Part shown: positions 37,187-45,311 of the stretch, piece after piece
How the letters are laid out: every line of letters begins with the position of its first letter
Position numbering within the stretch: position 1 is the stretch's first letter
NCBI RefSeq assembly: GCF_903819215.1
Contig: NZ_CAIJCT010000010.1
Strand: one strand, 5' to 3'
From: Aedoeadaptatus coxii
GTDB lineage: Bacteria; Bacillota; Clostridia; Tissierellales; Peptoniphilaceae
DNA length: 64,000 nt
Notes under the pieces: model-generated
Database searches by the model: none
Told to the model about the DNA's origin: nothing
What the model saw: the letters and a program-made list of their open reading frames with translations, nothing else
Program-made: the position numbers and the translations under genes

Positions 37187-37195
37187 ATTATATCA
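37187..37195 (-). promoter_or_regulatory. Extended -10 promoter for the SLH-protein gene
   Basis: TGATATAAT on the minus strand, 32 nt before the ATG at 37154. The leader contains an AAAGGAGG ribosome binding site. Divergent from the promoter of the tetrapyrrole operon. Confidence 0.65.
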
Positions 37196-37256
37196 TGGTG
37201 ATAGCTGTGATCCATTACGTTTTTGTATCATATCGTGGGGAAAATCAAATATCGTT

Positions 37257-37265
37257 TGTTATAAT
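37257..37265 (+). promoter_or_regulatory. Extended -10 promoter of the tetrapyrrole operon
   Basis: TGTTATAAT, 32 nt before the ATG at 37298, with no clear -35. GAGGAGGGG serves as ribosome binding site. No riboswitch-like leader fits in the short space available. Confidence 0.65.
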
Positions 37266-37297
37266 AGTAAAGAAAAACACAGCGGTGAGGAGGGGCT

Positions 37298-37957
37298 ATG
37301 CGTTTTTATCCAATAAGCATCGACACGAAAAATAAAAAAGTGCTCGTTATCGGCGGCGGTCGCGGCGCCTATATTAAGATCAAAGGACTTTTAACGTCGG
37401 AATTTTTAATTTACTGCCTTTCAAAAGAATTTTCAGACGAACTCCGCGCGCTCGCCGAGGAAAACAGCGAACGTATTTTTTTAAAAGAGCTGGAAATCGG
37501 CGAAGATTTTCGTTTCTTTGCCTACGATTATTTAATCCTCGCTACAAATGACGACGGTTTAAATAAGCGTTTAATGAAAAGGGCGAAGGTTTCTTCCGTT
37601 CCCGTCTTGTCCTTAAACGATCAAAGTACTTCGGATTTTCACTTAATGGCCAATGTTTCAAAAGGACCTCTTTTCATTACCATTCAGACGGGTAACCCGA
37701 GCCTTTCTCAGTTTATTAAGCGGGATATGGAAGAATTTATCGACGGATATTCCGAAGAAAAGCTGAATCTTATGAACGACATACGCAAGCGATTAATCGA
37801 AGAAAAAAGCCCTTATATTTCAAAGCTTATGGCGGAGCTTTGGGAGAAGGAAAAAATAAGCAGCACATTTTGGGAGGATCGAATTGAAGATTCGAATAGG
37901 AACGAGAAAAAGTCAACTGGCGATCACGCAGGCGAAGATCATCGCCCGAATTCTTGA
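37298..37957 (+). CDS. Precorrin-2 dehydrogenase (CysG-N/Met8/SirC family)
   Basis: The NAD-dependent enzyme of this family oxidises precorrin-2 to sirohydrochlorin, and some members also insert iron. The 219-residue product has the Rossmann loop VLVIGGGRGAYIKIKGLL, the LILATNDDGLNKRL segment, and the NVSKGPLFITIQTGNPSLSQFIKRDMEEF stretch of the dimerisation region. Its C-terminal 24 codons overlap hemC in another frame by 74 nt, and the translated tail has no visible conserved motif. Whether it chelates iron cannot be told. Confidence 0.88.
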   Translation: MRFYPISIDTKNKKVLVIGGGRGAYIKIKGLLTSEFLIYCLSKEFSDELRALAEENSERIFLKELEIGEDFRFFAYDYLILATNDDGLNKRLMKRAKVSSVPVLSLNDQSTSDFHLMANVSKGPLFITIQTGNPSLSQFIKRDMEEFIDGYSEEKLNLMNDIRKRLIEEKSPYISKLMAELWEKEKISSTFWEDRIEDSNRNEKKSTGDHAGEDHRPNS

Positions 37958-38768
37958 AAACGGGGGCATGGAAACGGAACTGGTCACCGTGTCCACAAAA
38001 GGCGATCAATATCAAAACATTCCCATCGATAAGGTGGGCAAAAACGGCGTCTTTGTCGGCGAACTTGAATCGGCTCTCACATCGGGCTTTGTAGACGTTT
38101 CCGTCCATTCCCTAAAGGATATGTCCTCCATGTTACCGGAGGGCTATATTTTAGCGCCGCCGCCAAAAGCTCCCGATGTGCGGGATGTGATCGTGGCGAA
38201 GACACCTTTGCAAAGAGAAGATGATCTTCACCATATGGTGATCGCTACGGGGAGCAATCGCAGAAAAGCACAACTGCTCCACTTCTATCCCCATGCGACG
38301 ACTGTCCCCATTCGTGGCAATATTCAAACGCGTATCGAAAAAATGATGGCTTCCGAAGCCGACGGTACAATTTTAGCCTATGCCGGCTTGGAACGCTCCG
38401 GCCTTACCCATTGCATTTCCTGCGTACTGGACCCCACCCGTTTTATTCCCTCTCCTTCCCAGGGTTTGCTCGGCATCGAAATTTCCGAAAAACGAACAGA
38501 TCTTCTCGAAATTTTTAAGGAGGCTTCCGATCCCTATGCCCATTTCCGCATGAAAGTGGAACGCAAATACCAAAAGGCACTGGATGCATCCTGCCATTCC
38601 CCCATCGGCATCTACATCGAAAAAATAAATTCTACCGATATTCAATTGCACGGCTGCTTTGCGAAAAGTGCAAAGGATCCCCTTCGTTACGCTTCCATTC
38701 CTTCCACCTTTACTACGGCGGAAGAAGATGTACTGAAACTCGTTCGGGAGGTGAAAAACCGTGATTAA
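37884..38768 (+). CDS. hemC: Porphobilinogen deaminase HemC
   Basis: HemC condenses four porphobilinogen units to hydroxymethylbilane. The 294-residue protein starts KIRIGTRKSQLAITQA, has the SVHSLKDMSSMLPEG motif, the RGNIQTRIEKM motif and the dipyrromethane-cofactor cysteine in DASCHSPIGIY. The start is a TTG at 37884 with GGGAGG six nt upstream; no ATG is available that keeps the conserved N-terminus. It overlaps the preceding gene by 74 nt and the next by 8 nt. Confidence 0.95.
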   Translation: MKIRIGTRKSQLAITQAKIIARILENGGMETELVTVSTKGDQYQNIPIDKVGKNGVFVGELESALTSGFVDVSVHSLKDMSSMLPEGYILAPPPKAPDVRDVIVAKTPLQREDDLHHMVIATGSNRRKAQLLHFYPHATTVPIRGNIQTRIEKMMASEADGTILAYAGLERSGLTHCISCVLDPTRFIPSPSQGLLGIEISEKRTDLLEIFKEASDPYAHFRMKVERKYQKALDASCHSPIGIYIEKINSTDIQLHGCFAKSAKDPLRYASIPSTFTTAEEDVLKLVREVKNRD

Positions 38769-40242
38769 ATACCCGGTGATCATCGCCGGCGCCGGCATCG
38801 GCCATATGGATCATGTCAGCATAGGCGTCTTACGGGAGATTCAGTCGGCGGATTGCATCATCTACGATCGATTGATGGATCAGCGTTTGCTGGACTTTGC
38901 GCCCCATGCGGAAACAATCGACGCGGGCAAAAAAAAGGATCTTCACAAAATTCCACAAGACGACATTAACGCCCTTTTAGTCGAAAAATACTTGGAGGGC
39001 AAGCGCGTCCTCCGCTTAAAGGGGGGCGATCCCTATGTGTTCGGCCGCGGCGGCGAAGAGGCTCTCTATTTGAAAGAGCGCGACATTCCCTTTACCGTGT
39101 ATCCGGGAATCACCTCCGGCGTCGCCGTACCCGCCTTGGCGGGCATCCCCGTCACTTTCAGAGATACCGCCCGCGCCGTTACCTTTCTTACGGCATTTTC
39201 AAAAGACGGGCCGGAAGATGTAAAAGCTTACGCCGCCCTCCCCTCTACCCTCGTCATCTACATGGGCCTTAGCCGAAGTCAAGCCATCGCCCGCTCGCTC
39301 ATCGATGGGGGCAAAAATGAGAACACGCCCATGGCCATCCTTTCTAAGGGCGGCACGGAAGATATGCGCTCTTTTTGTTCCACTTTAAAAGACGTGGCGG
39401 AAAACGGCATTCCCGACACCCTCGTCAGCCCCTCCATTATCGTCGTCGGCGACGTGGTATCTCTTCACAAAGATCTGATTCCTTCCCCTCATTGTAAAGG
39501 AAACATCGTCTTAACCTTTGAGGATAAACAGCATCGCGTGAGCCGACGGTTAGAAAAAGAAGGTTATCGCGTCCATAACCGCCCCATGATCGAGATCATC
39601 CCCGTCGACGAGGAAAAACTTTTTCTTGCGACAAAAGATTTCACCGCTGATCTCGTGGTCTTAACCTCAAAAAACGCCGTACATTATTTCCTTCGGAGTT
39701 TTATAATAAATAGAGATATTCGCGATCTGAAGGACGTGGACTTTTACACAGTGGGCAAAAAGACCGACGAAGCGTTAGCTTCTTACGGCATTCGCTCGAA
39801 AGGTCACCCCGACATTTACGACGGCAAACATCTTGCGAAGCTTTTAGAAAAGGAATATAAGGGGAAGCATCCTACTATTTTCTATCCCCATTCGAAAAAA
39901 AGCGATCCCACCTTGGGAAAGGTGCTGGCAGCCATAGGAAATGTAGTCGATCTCGCCGTATACGATGCCGCCGATCCCGGAAGAGGATCGGATCTGCCCG
40001 AAGGCGTGAATGCCGTCTTGTTCGGCTCTTCCTCTTCCGTTACCAATTTCTTTCGCCATTACAGGAATAATGACGTAAAAGACGCTTTATTTTTTGCTAT
40101 CGGCCCCTCTACTAAACGCACGCTTTTAGATCACGCTATCGAGGACAATAAGATCTATATGGCAGAGAAAGCTACTTTCGACTCTCTTTGCCAATCTGTA
40201 GTAAAGGAGTTACACCATGCGAATGCGCAGAATCAGAAATAA
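38761..40242 (+). CDS. cobA-hemD: Uroporphyrinogen-III C-methyltransferase / uroporphyrinogen-III synthase fusion
   Basis: A 493-residue fusion. Residues 1 to about 245 are the SAM-dependent methyltransferase CobA/SUMT (AGAGIGHMDHVS, RLKGGDPYVFGRGGEEALYL, YPGITSGVAVPALAGIPVTFRD), which makes precorrin-2. Residues 250-493 are HemD (VVLTSKNAVHYFL, LFGSSSSVTNFF), which closes hydroxymethylbilane to uroporphyrinogen III. Such fusions are common in clostridia. GTG start at 38761 after a GGGAGG site; it overlaps hemC by 8 nt and hemB by 26 nt. Confidence 0.95.
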   Translation: MIKYPVIIAGAGIGHMDHVSIGVLREIQSADCIIYDRLMDQRLLDFAPHAETIDAGKKKDLHKIPQDDINALLVEKYLEGKRVLRLKGGDPYVFGRGGEEALYLKERDIPFTVYPGITSGVAVPALAGIPVTFRDTARAVTFLTAFSKDGPEDVKAYAALPSTLVIYMGLSRSQAIARSLIDGGKNENTPMAILSKGGTEDMRSFCSTLKDVAENGIPDTLVSPSIIVVGDVVSLHKDLIPSPHCKGNIVLTFEDKQHRVSRRLEKEGYRVHNRPMIEIIPVDEEKLFLATKDFTADLVVLTSKNAVHYFLRSFIINRDIRDLKDVDFYTVGKKTDEALASYGIRSKGHPDIYDGKHLAKLLEKEYKGKHPTIFYPHSKKSDPTLGKVLAAIGNVVDLAVYDAADPGRGSDLPEGVNAVLFGSSSSVTNFFRHYRNNDVKDALFFAIGPSTKRTLLDHAIEDNKIYMAEKATFDSLCQSVVKELHHANAQNQK

Positions 40243-41188
40243 CCCCATCCTTCGCGCTATGACTGCGGAAAACAGTCTGGATGTAAAGGATTTAATTTAC
40301 CCCCTCTTCGTCATTGAAGGGGAAAATATAAAACAGGAAATTCCCTCTCTTCCCGGCGTCTACCATTTCTCCATCGATCGCTTGGAAGAGGAGATTCGCG
40401 AGATTGTAAAATTGAAAATTCCCGCCGTCATCCTCTTCGGCGTCGTCAACCACAAGGACAGCTGCGGCTCCGGCGCTTACGATGATAACGGTATTATTCA
40501 ACAGGCTTGCCGAAAAATTAAAGAGGTTACGAGCGATTTAGTCGTCATAACCGATCTCTGTATGTGCGAGTATACAGACCACGGCCACTGCGGCATTTTA
40601 GACGAACACGGCATGGTGGATAATGACGACACGCTTAATTACCTCGCAAAAATCGCCGTATCCCAAGCTAAGGCGGGAAGCGATGTGATCGCGCCTTCAG
40701 ATATGATGGATTTCCGCGTGGCAAAAATTCGAGGTGCTCTCGATGATAACGGCTTTAAAGATATTCCCATTATGAGTTACGCCGCCAAATTTGCCTCGAA
40801 ATATTACGGCCCCTTCCGCGATGCCGCCGGCAGTAGCCCCTCCTTCGGCGATAGAAAATCCTACCAAATGGACTTCCACAACGGCGACGAAGCCCTTAGG
40901 GAAATCGCACAGGATTTAGATGAAGATGCGGATTTTATTATTGTCAAACCCGGTCTCGCCTATTTAGATGTACTCGCCCGGGCGAAGGACAGCTTTAACA
41001 CCACCTTCATCACCTACAATGTAAGCGGTGAATACGCCATGATCCTAAAGGCCATCGAATGCGGCATTCTCGACGAAAGCATTATTATGGAAAACATGAT
41101 CGCCATGAAGCGCGCCGGCGCCAAAATGATCATTACCTACCACGCCAAATGGCTGGCGGAAAAATTAAAAGAGGAACACCATGCTTAA
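40217..41188 (+). CDS. hemB: Delta-aminolevulinic acid dehydratase (porphobilinogen synthase) HemB
   Basis: HemB joins two 5-aminolevulinate molecules into porphobilinogen. The 323-residue protein has the zinc-type cysteine motif VITDLCMCEYTDHGHCG, the catalytic-lysine region PIMSYAAKFASKYYGPFRDAAGS and IVKPGLAYLDV. The start lies inside the end of the cobA-hemD gene. hemA and hemL, needed to make its substrate, are not in this window. Confidence 0.95.
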   Translation: MRMRRIRNNPILRAMTAENSLDVKDLIYPLFVIEGENIKQEIPSLPGVYHFSIDRLEEEIREIVKLKIPAVILFGVVNHKDSCGSGAYDDNGIIQQACRKIKEVTSDLVVITDLCMCEYTDHGHCGILDEHGMVDNDDTLNYLAKIAVSQAKAGSDVIAPSDMMDFRVAKIRGALDDNGFKDIPIMSYAAKFASKYYGPFRDAAGSSPSFGDRKSYQMDFHNGDEALREIAQDLDEDADFIIVKPGLAYLDVLARAKDSFNTTFITYNVSGEYAMILKAIECGILDESIIMENMIAMKRAGAKMIITYHAKWLAEKLKEEHHA

Positions 41189-41525
41189 AAATGATTTTCT
41201 CATGAAACAAATTCAGGAATATATTCAATTCCTACTGCGGTTGATTTTTCCAAAAGAGGACATCGCGTTGGAAAAGAAAAAGATCACGGAAAGGGAATCC
41301 TTTCGCGAACTCGCCAAATTAATCGAAGAAGGGCGCTATAACGACGCCGAAGATCTTCTTTTCGACGGTGCCGAGACGGGCACTATGGATTTGGCCTCCG
41401 GCATCTTCTTTTACCAAACGCTTTTACAAGTACCGGAAAAGACACTCCATGCCCACGATTTTTCTACGAAAGAAATCGAGACAGGCTTACGGGATTATGC
41501 CAAACTCTTTGACGTGGAATTTTAA
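41181..41525 (+). CDS. Small protein, possibly DUF6483 family
   Basis: A 114-residue protein beginning MLKNDFLMKQIQEYIQFLLRLIF, predicted mostly helical. The opening and the EGRYNDAEDLLFDGAE stretch remind me of the DUF6483 family of unknown function; this is recalled, not searched. It overlaps the hemB stop by 8 nt with GAGGAA upstream, and is the last gene before the operon terminator, so it is transcribed with the tetrapyrrole genes. A link to that pathway is not shown. Confidence 0.65.
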   Translation: MLKNDFLMKQIQEYIQFLLRLIFPKEDIALEKKKITERESFRELAKLIEEGRYNDAEDLLFDGAETGTMDLASGIFFYQTLLQVPEKTLHAHDFSTKEIETGLRDYAKLFDVEF

Positions 41526-41546
41526 TTTCATACTTTCGGAAAATGC

Positions 41547-41582
41547 AAAAGGTTCGAACCCAAGCGGCTCGAACCTTTTTCT
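41547..41582 (+). terminator. Terminator of the tetrapyrrole operon
   Basis: AAAAGGTTCGA and TCGAACCTTTTT pair in an 11-bp stem with an 11-nt loop, ending in T5, 22 nt after the last stop. Confidence 0.8.
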
Positions 41583-41600
41583 ATGCTCTACTTCAAGCAA

Positions 41601-41630
41601 AAACCGCCGAGTTTCCTCGACGGTTCTTTT
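41601..41630 (-). terminator. Terminator after ppsA
   Basis: AACCGTCGAG-GAAA-CTCGGCGGTTTTT on the minus strand: a 10-bp stem with one mismatch and a GAAA loop, followed by T5, about 10 nt past the ppsA stop. Confidence 0.8.
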
Positions 41631-41635
41631 ATTTC

Positions 41636-44014
41636 TTATTGTTCTCTTAATTTGCGAAGAATCATTTTTTGTTCGACGCTCGCCACGAGTCTGCGAGTAT
41701 AATCCACCGTATCCGGGTTGACGGACATGGAGGTAATACCGCATTCTACGAGGAATTCCGCAAATTCCGGGTATTGGCTCGGGCCTTGGCCGCAAATGGA
41801 ACAAGTAATGCCTTTTTTGTTGGCCGCTTGTACTAACGTTTTGATAGCGCGCTTAACCGCTTCGTTACGTTCATCGAAGTAACCCATGCGGTTTAAGATG
41901 CCGCTGTCGCGGTCGGCGCCCATGGTAAGTTGGGTAAGGTCGTTGGATCCGATAGAGAAGCCGTCGACCAATTCGGCAAATTCTTCCGCTTGGAAAACGA
42001 CGGAGGGAACTTCTGCCATAATCCAGATCTTGAAGTTTTTAGATTGCTTCAAACCTTCTTCCGCCATAATTTCCTTTACGGTGACCAGTTCTTCCGGTGT
42101 ACGGACGAAGGGAAGCATGGCCACTACATTGTCGAGACCGAAATCTTCGCGGACTTTGCGCATAGCTTGGCATTCAAGTCTAAAGCCCTTTTCATATTCC
42201 GGGGAAATGTAACGGCTGACACCACGCCATCCGATCATGGGGTTTTCTTCGTGGGGTTCAACTTCGTCGCCGCCCTTTAAGCCGCGGAACTCGTTGGTAC
42301 GGAAGTCGCTCATACGAACGACAACTTGTTTCGGGTAAATAGCGCCGGCTACTTCCACAATGCCTTCTGCCAGTTTTTCGATCAATAGATCGCCTTGGCC
42401 GGTTTTGGCAAGGTACATGGGGTGTGCGCCGATTTTATTCGTGAAGATAAATTCCGTACGCATTAAGCCGATGCCGTCGAAGGGAAGATTCTTGTATTTT
42501 TCAATAAGAGCCGGTTCGCCGAGATTCATATAGATCTTCGTCGCAGTAACGGGAGCGACTAAACTCTTAAGTTCGTCGAGATCGATACCGACACCTGCGC
42601 CGCCGGTTTGTTCTTCGGATTTTTTCTTATCGCGATCGTGAAGAACGCTTCCTTCATAGACGACACCGCGAGTAGCGTCGACGGTAATTTCCATGCCTTC
42701 TTTTAATACGGTAGTGGCATCGTTACTGCCAACTACGCAGGGAATGCCGAGTTCGCGGCTAACGATGGCCGCGTGACAGGTTCTGCCACCTTCGTCGGTT
42801 ACGACGGCGGCGGCGGTACGCATGGCCGGTACCATGTCGGGGTTGGTCATGGCGGTGACGAGAATATCCCCTTCTTTTACGAGATTAATTTCGCTCACGT
42901 CTTTAATCTTTTTAACCTTACCTCTTCCGATTCCCGGAGATGCCGCAAGGCCGCGTACTAATGGGTTGAGCTTTTCAGGTTCTTTGGTCATATCACGTTC
43001 CTCTTCCGGTTTGTCTTCTTCACCAAGAGTCGTAATGGGGCGAGATTGTAAAATGTAAAGACCTTTGGTGTCGCGGTCCATTCCCCACTCGATATCTTGT
43101 ACGCTTCCGTATAAACTTTCGATCTTAAGGCCGGCATCGATTAAAGTTGCCAGCTCTTCTTTCGAAAGGCATTCTTCTTTTACGGCGCCGGCGCCGAGAA
43201 TGTCTTCTACATCGGCTTCGTGCGTGCCGATGCCGGAATCGTTTTGAACGACCATTTTCTTTTTGTCGGCGATGACTTTTTCTAAAATGCTCTTGTCGCT
43301 TTTCTTAATAACGTATTCATCGGGAGTAACCGTACCGCTGACCACGGCTTCGCCTAAGCCGTAGCTTGCGTTAATCATCATTTCATCGCGGCTGTTGTTA
43401 ATGGGGTTGGCGGTAAACATAACGCCGGATTTTTCGGAATTAACCATTTTTTGAACGACCACGCAAAGGGAAACGGCAAAGTGATCGTAATTTTGTTTCG
43501 CGCGGTAATAAATCGCTCTCGGTGTCCAAAGGCTTGCCCAGCATTTACGAACGTGATGGACTAATTCTTCTTCACCTGCAATGTGTAAGTAAGTATCTTG
43601 TTGGCCTGCAAAGGATGCATCGGGTAAATCTTCCGCTGTAGCCGAAGAACGTACGGCAACTTGGGGATCCTTTAAATCGATGGAGCGGCTGAATTCTTTA
43701 TAAGCCAATACAATTTCTTCTTCGATTTTAGGATCGATTCCGCCTTCTTCAATGCTTCTACGAATGTCGTCGCTGGCGGCAGTCAACATATCGACATCGT
43801 CGACATCCAAATCTTCCATTAAGAAACGAACTTTTTCTTCTAAACCTGCGTATTCGATGAATGCATCATAACCTGCGGAGGTAACGCAAAATCCCGGGGG
43901 TACGTCCAAACCGAAATTCGTCATCTCTCCTAAGTTGGCACCTTTTCCACCGACGATGGCTACGTCGTCTTTGCGGATTTCGTGGAAAAAGCGAATAAAT
44001 TTAAAACCTGTCAT
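41636..44014 (-). CDS. ppsA: Phosphoenolpyruvate synthase-like PpsA
   Basis: A 792-residue enzyme of the PEP synthase family, which converts pyruvate, ATP and water to PEP, AMP and phosphate. Domains in order: ATP-grasp-like PPDK N-domain (GGKGANLGEMTNFG, VRSSATAEDLPDASFAGQQDT), phosphohistidine domain (TDEGGRTCHAAIVSRELGIPC near residue 410), and PEP/pyruvate-binding TIM barrel (GLMRTEF, FSIGSNDLTQLTMGADRDS, CSICGQGPSQYPE). Near usual length. It has its own extended -10 promoter and terminator, so it is monocistronic. Confidence 0.95.
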   Translation of the reverse strand: MTGFKFIRFFHEIRKDDVAIVGGKGANLGEMTNFGLDVPPGFCVTSAGYDAFIEYAGLEEKVRFLMEDLDVDDVDMLTAASDDIRRSIEEGGIDPKIEEEIVLAYKEFSRSIDLKDPQVAVRSSATAEDLPDASFAGQQDTYLHIAGEEELVHHVRKCWASLWTPRAIYYRAKQNYDHFAVSLCVVVQKMVNSEKSGVMFTANPINNSRDEMMINASYGLGEAVVSGTVTPDEYVIKKSDKSILEKVIADKKKMVVQNDSGIGTHEADVEDILGAGAVKEECLSKEELATLIDAGLKIESLYGSVQDIEWGMDRDTKGLYILQSRPITTLGEEDKPEEERDMTKEPEKLNPLVRGLAASPGIGRGKVKKIKDVSEINLVKEGDILVTAMTNPDMVPAMRTAAAVVTDEGGRTCHAAIVSRELGIPCVVGSNDATTVLKEGMEITVDATRGVVYEGSVLHDRDKKKSEEQTGGAGVGIDLDELKSLVAPVTATKIYMNLGEPALIEKYKNLPFDGIGLMRTEFIFTNKIGAHPMYLAKTGQGDLLIEKLAEGIVEVAGAIYPKQVVVRMSDFRTNEFRGLKGGDEVEPHEENPMIGWRGVSRYISPEYEKGFRLECQAMRKVREDFGLDNVVAMLPFVRTPEELVTVKEIMAEEGLKQSKNFKIWIMAEVPSVVFQAEEFAELVDGFSIGSNDLTQLTMGADRDSGILNRMGYFDERNEAVKRAIKTLVQAANKKGITCSICGQGPSQYPEFAEFLVECGITSMSVNPDTVDYTRRLVASVEQKMILRKLREQ

Positions 44015-44033
44015 ATCATTCCTCCTCGCAAGT

Positions 44034-44042
44034 ATTATAGCA
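44034..44042 (-). promoter_or_regulatory. Extended -10 promoter for ppsA
   Basis: TGCTATAAT on the minus strand, in the 48 nt between the CYTH-gene stop and the ppsA ATG; GAGGAGGAA follows as ribosome binding site. The upstream side of this promoter lies in the end of the CYTH gene. Confidence 0.65.
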
Positions 44043-44062
44043 CATTGCTTATTTATGTTGTA

Positions 44063-44596
44063 CTATTTATTTTTTAATTTTTGCAGTTCTCGAATCGAGA
44101 GGGTGCTCACCTGTTTCGGATCGATGGATAGAGCGCGAATCACCTCTTCGATGGCCTCACGATTTTCGCCTTCGATCTCCATATAGGGATCGGGGTAGGT
44201 GTTTTCATCCCAGCGATCCAAATCTAAACGACAACTTTTTAAGCGATAACTGATGCGATGTTTTTCGCCGCGCGATATGCAGTCGTATCCTAATAGTTTA
44301 AAGATCGTAAGCATGTCATCCATAGCGTCGATGGCCACGGTGTGCTCGTCGTATACGCGCACGGCGTTATTCGCTTTTTTCTCTTTAAACGTGCATACTC
44401 TCTCGATCGCCCCGTCCTTTCGTGTTTCACGTAAACGTAGGTAACCGAGATCTTCTGAAATCGGATGAAGGTCGGAATTGATGACGATAGTCGTTTGTTT
44501 TTCATCGCTAATTTTTGAGCCGCCGCAAGCGATAATTTTTTCTTCCATGGCATGTAAGTCGACGCCTAATACCTTTACTTCAATTTCCCGTTCCAT
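44063..44596 (-). CDS. CYTH domain protein (class IV adenylate cyclase/thiamine-triphosphatase type)
   Basis: A 177-residue CYTH-fold protein, a family of metal-dependent enzymes acting on triphosphates. The hallmark EREIEVKV is at the N-terminus; further charged tunnel residues are seen in YLRLRE, TFKEKK, GEKHRISYRL, LDLDRW and MEIEGENREAIEEV. Substrate (ATP, ThTP or polyphosphate) cannot be read from the sequence. Last gene of the minus-strand operon that starts with ybaK. Confidence 0.88.
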   Translation of the reverse strand: MEREIEVKVLGVDLHAMEEKIIACGGSKISDEKQTTIVINSDLHPISEDLGYLRLRETRKDGAIERVCTFKEKKANNAVRVYDEHTVAIDAMDDMLTIFKLLGYDCISRGEKHRISYRLKSCRLDLDRWDENTYPDPYMEIEGENREAIEEVIRALSIDPKQVSTLSIRELQKLKNK

Positions 44597-45298
44597 TTAA
44601 ACCTCTAATTTTCGCACTTTAAAATCGATATAATCCGACGACACGCACAGGTACTTCACGCCGTCGAATTCCCCTTCGACTACGAATTTATGGCCGTAAC
44701 TGTGAAGATGGCCGTAGACGCAGAGGTCGATATTCGCTTCGCTTAATATGGTAGCGAAATCGTTAGGTTCTCCTTTCGACGTAAAGGGCGGATAATGCAA
44801 CATGGCGATGCGATGAGAAATCGTCTTTCCCTCCGCCTCCTTTTCCATGGAGTCAATACTCAATTGAAGTCGATTGAGTTCCCGCTTGTAAATCTTTTCG
44901 TCTTTCTCGTCCACACTGCCGGCGTCGATGTCGGTCCAACCTCTGCTTCCGCAAATTGCCACATCGCCGATGACCATGCCCGTATTGTGTAAGAAGTCTA
45001 CCGTTTGAAGGCCGAGTCCTTCTAATTTACTTAATGAAGACCACCAGTAATCGTGATTGCCCTTAATTAAAATCTTGCGACCGGGCAATGCGTCGAGCCG
45101 AATCAGGTCTTCTTTTCCGTCTTCCAATTTTAAAGCCCAGGAAATATCGCCTACGACTAAAACCGTGTCTTCTGCTGCGACACGATTATTCCATGCGTCG
45201 AAAATTTTTTCCTCATGATCTTCCCATGCCTTGCCGAAGACATCCATGGGCTTTTCTTTTTTATGATCTAAATGTAAGTCGCCAATGGCCCAGATCAA
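44597..45298 (-). CDS. Calcineurin-like metallophosphoesterase
   Basis: A 233-residue metallophosphoesterase with all metal-binding blocks: GDLHLDH, VVGDISWA, KGNHDYWWSS, MLHYPPF and YGHLHSYGH. The WxW-like YWW and overall length resemble YpeB/YkuE-type uncharacterised phosphoesterases of clostridia. Substrate unknown. One nt separates it from the CYTH gene. Confidence 0.88.
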   Translation of the reverse strand: MIWAIGDLHLDHKKEKPMDVFGKAWEDHEEKIFDAWNNRVAAEDTVLVVGDISWALKLEDGKEDLIRLDALPGRKILIKGNHDYWWSSLSKLEGLGLQTVDFLHNTGMVIGDVAICGSRGWTDIDAGSVDEKDEKIYKRELNRLQLSIDSMEKEAEGKTISHRIAMLHYPPFTSKGEPNDFATILSEANIDLCVYGHLHSYGHKFVVEGEFDGVKYLCVSSDYIDFKVRKLEV

Positions 45299-45311
45299 TC
45301 TACTCTCCTTT

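Noticed and set aside
37827..38108. Minus-strand frame over the hemC start
   Set aside because: Antisense shadow of hemC and the precorrin-2 dehydrogenase; no family pattern.
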